This document shows positions 32,625 through 35,035 of a DNA stretch of 35,035 nt, one piece after another. A program made the position numbers and the translations under genes. The notes beneath the pieces were generated by a model, which made no database searches, was not told where the DNA came from, and saw nothing but the letters and a program-made list of their open reading frames with translations. Within the stretch, counting starts at the first letter, position 1. Every line of letters begins with the position of its first letter. Origin of the DNA: an uncultured Paracoccaceae bacterium (GTDB lineage Bacteria; Pseudomonadota; Alphaproteobacteria; Rhodobacterales; Rhodobacteraceae); the NCBI GenBank assembly GCA_947489325.1, contig CANLDA010000028.1, positions 1 to 35,035 of the forward strand, given 5' to 3'.

Positions 32625-32866
32625 CATATTCCTCGCATTTCCCTTCGCAAGATGCGCCGACATAGGCCCAAAAGGAAAGACGCAAAAGAGGCTTGCGTCC
32701 GGATGTCGCAAACCTATGCCTAAATTACATGAATTTCGTGCCTTTTTTGAAAAATGTGAAAAAAGATATGTTTTTTGCGACGGAAAGCATCCGCCCCCCC
32801 GTTTGAGTTTCTGAAAGCGGCCAAGATGGTCGTGTTTCAAGGCAAGAAACGCAAAGGAGTTGCGAA

Positions 32867-33406
32867 ATGAAACGTGCCATTATTCTTTCTGTTGTTGCGG
32901 CAATCAGTGTTGGCGCAGTTGCGACCACGGCTGTGGCCATGGGTAAACATGGCGGGCCACGTATTGATTTTCAGGCAGCAGATGTCGATCAAGACGGCAA
33001 GCTGACCCGCGAAGAGCTGGCAGCACACGCAAAGGCGAAATTTGCTGATGCGGATGCAGATGGCAACGGCAGCCTCAGCCTTGAGGAGATGGCGGCGCAG
33101 TATCAGAAAAAAGCCGCTGAACGTGCACAAAAGCACGGTGAGCGCATGATCGAAAAACGCGATCAGAATGGCGATGGTGAACTGAGCTTTGAAGAGATGA
33201 AGCCAGACAGCGATCGTCTGGACAAGATGTTCTCGCGCGCGGATAAAGATGAAGACGGTGCCATTTCCGCAGAAGAACTTGCGCAGATGAAGAAACATCA
33301 CAAAGAGCGCAAGCATCGCAAAAACTGTGAAGGTGGCCATAAACATGGCGACAAGGATCACGGTGACAAGAAAAAGGATGACAAGCCTGAGAACGGTGGC
33401 GAATAA
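32867..33406 (+). CDS. Secreted EF-hand calcium-binding protein
   Basis: 179 residues with a signal peptide (about 1-24, ending AVAM) and four canonical EF-hand loops: 39-50 (DVDQDGKLTREE), 63-74, 99-110 and 126-137, all with Asp at positions 1, 3 and 5 or their equivalents and Glu at 12. The C-terminus is Lys/His/Asp-rich (HKHGDKDHGDKKKDD), suggesting extra metal binding. The AAAGGAG ribosome site is strong. It probably works in the periplasm. The following sigma/anti-sigma/sensor set, on the same strand, may control it. Confidence 0.88.
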   Translation: MKRAIILSVVAAISVGAVATTAVAMGKHGGPRIDFQAADVDQDGKLTREELAAHAKAKFADADADGNGSLSLEEMAAQYQKKAAERAQKHGERMIEKRDQNGDGELSFEEMKPDSDRLDKMFSRADKDEDGAISAEELAQMKKHHKERKHRKNCEGGHKHGDKDHGDKKKDDKPENGGE

Positions 33407-33422
33407 GACCGTCTGACAACTT

Positions 33423-33445
33423 GGGCGTGGGGATATCCCGCGCCC
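33423..33445 (+). terminator. Hairpin after the EF-hand gene
   Basis: GGGCG (33423-33427) pairs with CGCCC (33441-33445), extended by a T-G wobble and GGG with CCC around a short GATAT loop, about nine pairs in all. It lies between the EF-hand stop and the sigma gene. No T-run follows, so it may be a weak terminator or an mRNA stabiliser rather than a classic one. Confidence 0.4.
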
Positions 33446-33484
33446 GAATTGAAACCATCTTGCGAACAGGATAGCCCTGTCATT

Positions 33485-34069
33485 ATGAATCAGCTGTCAC
33501 AGCCTCAGGCAGAAATACCGGATGATGCGCTTTTGGTGCTTTATGCCAATGGCGATGCCATGGCGGCGCGACACTTGTCGCAACGCCTGTTGCCGCGCCT
33601 GTTGTCGCATGCCTTTCGGATGCTGAATGATCAGGCAGAGGCCGAAGACGTGGCCCAAGAGGCCATGTTGCGACTGTGGAAGATCGCGCCAGACTGGCGA
33701 CAAGGCGAGGCCAAGGTCACGACATGGCTCTATCGGGTGGTGGCCAATTTGTGCACAGACAGATTACGCCGACGCAGGGGCGTGGCGTTGGATGCCATTG
33801 CAGAACCTGAAGACGGCGCTGCAAGCGTGGCTGAACAAATGCAAGACCGCACACGCATTGATGCTTTGCAAGAAGCGTTGAACAGCCTGCCGGACAGGCA
33901 GCGACAGGCCGTGATCCTTCGACATATCGAAGGCTTGGGGAATCCTGAGATCGCGGTCATTATGGAAATAGGCGTCGAAGCCGTAGAGAGCCTGACCGCG
34001 CGCGGCAAGCGCGCGTTGGCACAAATACTGGCATCACGCCGAGAAGAACTGGGGTATTCGGATGACTGA
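33485..34069 (+). CDS. ECF-type RNA polymerase sigma factor
   Basis: 194 residues from ATG 33485; a TTG at 33449 would add 12 residues but has no ribosome site. Region 2 is visible in AEDVAQEAMLRLWKIAPDWR and TTWLYRVVANLCTDRLRRRR, and region 4 in ALNSLPDRQRQAVILRHIEG followed by a helix-turn-helix. There is no region 1 or 3, so it is an ECF (group 4) sigma factor. The next gene starts within its stop region (34062) and the third gene is a membrane metal sensor-like protein, so it is probably held inactive at the membrane until a periplasmic signal arrives. Confidence 0.9.
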   Translation: MNQLSQPQAEIPDDALLVLYANGDAMAARHLSQRLLPRLLSHAFRMLNDQAEAEDVAQEAMLRLWKIAPDWRQGEAKVTTWLYRVVANLCTDRLRRRRGVALDAIAEPEDGAASVAEQMQDRTRIDALQEALNSLPDRQRQAVILRHIEGLGNPEIAVIMEIGVEAVESLTARGKRALAQILASRREELGYSDD

Positions 34070-34436
34070 TATCAAACGCAACGATGACATGTTGGACGAT
34101 ATGTTTTCTCAGATGCGTGCAGGCACGGATCTTGCGCCATCTGACGATCTGATGACCCGGGTTCTTGCAGATGCCGCAACGATGCAACCTGCGTCGGCAC
34201 CTATCGCGACACCTGTTGTGCCTGCACGGCGCCCCTTTTTGCAAAGCCTGTTGGCGGCCATAGGTGGCTGGCCTGCTGTGACTGGGCTGGCAACAGCCGG
34301 GGTGGCAGGGGTTTGGATCGGCATGATCGGCGGAGAAACTCTGATCAATGGCGATGTCACAAGCCTGTTGTCAGGCACGGAAACCTACCTGACCGCCCTT
34401 GAAGGTGGCATCGAACTGACGGAAGAGGAGAGCTGA
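34062..34436 (+). CDS. Single-span membrane protein, candidate anti-sigma factor
   Basis: 124 residues with an acidic N-terminal domain (about 1-45, NDDMLDDMFSQMRAGTDLAP), a Pro/Ala linker and one membrane span (about 71-90, PAVTGLATAGVAGVWIGMIG), then a short periplasmic tail. The start overlaps the sigma gene by 8 bp. It has no HXXXCXXC zinc motif of classical anti-sigma proteins. The sigma-coupled position, size and topology resemble CnrY, a membrane-bound anti-sigma factor. The function is inferred from context. Confidence 0.6.
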   Translation: MTDIKRNDDMLDDMFSQMRAGTDLAPSDDLMTRVLADAATMQPASAPIATPVVPARRPFLQSLLAAIGGWPAVTGLATAGVAGVWIGMIGGETLINGDVTSLLSGTETYLTALEGGIELTEEES

Positions 34437-34439
34437 GCA

Positions 34440-34946
34440 ATGACTGAAGCCAAGCGTAAAACATCCAGCATGCGGCCCGGCCTTCGTGCGCTGTTAGTTG
34501 TCTCCTTGGCCCTAAACATCCTGATTGTCGGGGTGGTGGCAGGGGCTGTGATCAATAAGCCGGGAAAACGCGGTGGGCATGGTCACGGACCTGCGGCGGA
34601 TGCCGTGGTCGCCTTTAGTCGCGCCTTGCCACGCGAGGAGCGCCGCAAATTGGGGCGGCGCATTCGCGACCATTTCCATCAAGAGCAGGGCGACAAATGG
34701 GATGGCACAGCCGCGCGCGAAAACTTACTGAGCGCGTTGAATGCCGATCCATTTGACAAAGACGCATTGGCGGCTGCGATGGAAAATCAGCAGAAGCTGT
34801 TTATGGCCCGCCAAGGCGCTGCACGCGAGGTGTTTTTGGGATTTATCGCGGAAATGACTCATGAAGAGCGCGTGGAATATGCCACCAATGTGCGCAAAGC
34901 CTTTGAGGATCACAAACGGCGCAAACATCGCAAATCAGAAGACTGA
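34440..34946 (+). CDS. Membrane-anchored Metal_resist/CnrX-like periplasmic sensor
   Basis: 168 residues. One membrane span near the N-terminus (about 16-38) is followed by GGHGHG (about 45-50) and a helical periplasmic domain (VVAFSRALPREERRKLGRRI, then LFMARQGAAREVFLGFIAEM), the pattern of the Metal_resist family that includes CnrX and is related to CpxP/Spy. Potential metal ligands include H47, H49, HFH and the C-terminal Lys/His-rich tail. It starts 3 bp after the preceding gene. It is likely to sense a metal or envelope stress and to pass the signal to the anti-sigma-like partner. Confidence 0.75.
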   Translation: MTEAKRKTSSMRPGLRALLVVSLALNILIVGVVAGAVINKPGKRGGHGHGPAADAVVAFSRALPREERRKLGRRIRDHFHQEQGDKWDGTAARENLLSALNADPFDKDALAAAMENQQKLFMARQGAAREVFLGFIAEMTHEERVEYATNVRKAFEDHKRRKHRKSED

Positions 34947-34961
34947 TACGTTTCGTCTTTA

Positions 34962-35035
34962 GGCTCTGGACTCATAACCAGAATATGACGGTTGCAGCCA
35001 GGGCGATTGCCGAGAGGAAGACCTTGGGGCATCGA
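34962..35035 (-). mobile_element. End of an IS5-family insertion sequence
   Basis: The minus strand reads CPKVFLSAIALAATVIFWL and a stop (34972-34974), the standard C-terminus of IS5-group transposases. The sequence GGCTCTGGACTC at 34962-34973 is a likely terminal inverted repeat, and TTA at 34959-34961 could be the target duplication. The rest lies outside the window. IS427 subgroup is plausible but not proven. Confidence 0.75.
34972..35035 (-). CDS. IS5-family transposase, C-terminal 20 residues
   Basis: The last 20 codons of a transposase running off the window end. The conserved CPKVFLSAIALAAT and IFWL stop pattern is typical of the DDE transposases of this family. No catalytic residues lie in this fragment, so activity cannot be judged. 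It is separated from the metal-sensor gene by only about 25 bp, so insertion here would mark the end of that operon. Confidence 0.7.
   Translation of the reverse strand, partial: RCPKVFLSAIALAATVIFWL

Noticed and set aside
32625-32840. Extended 199-aa version of DUF983
   Set aside because: The extra 70 residues cover the divergent promoter region, are unlike the family and have no ribosome site.

Overview
The window looks like an alphaproteobacterial chromosome, most likely a roseobacter or other Rhodobacterales. The evidence is the style of the division/cell-wall proteins (GTG-started MraZ, short FtsL, meso-diaminopimelate-type MurE), the GC-rich coding and the dense overlapping gene packing. 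No rRNA or tRNA gene was seen. All family names come from reading the sequence by eye; no database search was run.

Positions 1-18750 are the right-hand (late) part of a Mu-like transposable prophage with a chimeric particle. The head module is Mu-type: protease I with a nested scaffold Z, decoration protein, gpT-like major head protein, and HI1506-, gp36- and gpG-like proteins. The tail module is that of a long flexible siphophage tail: terminator, tube, G/GT chaperones joined by a programmed -1 frameshift, an 864-residue tape measure, two baseplate-type proteins and a 1097-residue tip protein that fuses an NlpC/P60 peptidase to a J-like hub. Fibre genes and a papain-like amidase follow. The transposase, terminase and portal genes would lie left of the window. 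Two genes, DUF4145 (540-1259) and DUF2806 (17441-18442), run against the late operon, have a more AT-rich composition and sit at the two ends of the structural module. Both show signs of insertion as cargo: a 12-bp direct repeat around the first, and a small phage ORF apparently split by the second. They are candidate lysogen-expressed defence or superinfection-exclusion genes. The prophage right end is placed at 18750, directly after two 22-bp direct repeats of the kind expected for transposase binding sites.

Positions 18751-28500 hold the start of the dcw cluster: mraZ, rsmH, ftsL, ftsI, murE, murF, mraY, murD. The genes mostly overlap or are separated by a few bases, and a roughly 580-bp leader precedes them. 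That leader carries three copies of GGGAATTCATGG, which resemble MraZ operator repeats, and a strong hairpin. Together the genes make and crosslink the peptidoglycan precursor at the division site. The usual followers (ftsW, murG, murC and so on) do not appear directly after murD.

Positions 28505-34946 hold a set of small units. An XRE-type regulator is divergent from a DUF2061 membrane protein and a three-histidine-box fatty-acid desaturase, with repeated operator-like sequences between them. An EamA-type transporter converges on a NUDIX hydrolase/DUF983 pair. A secreted four-EF-hand protein is followed by an ECF sigma factor, a one-membrane-span protein and a membrane-anchored Metal_resist-type sensor, a layout that resembles the CnrYXH trans-envelope signalling system. 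The last 70 or so bases are the end of an IS5-family insertion sequence.
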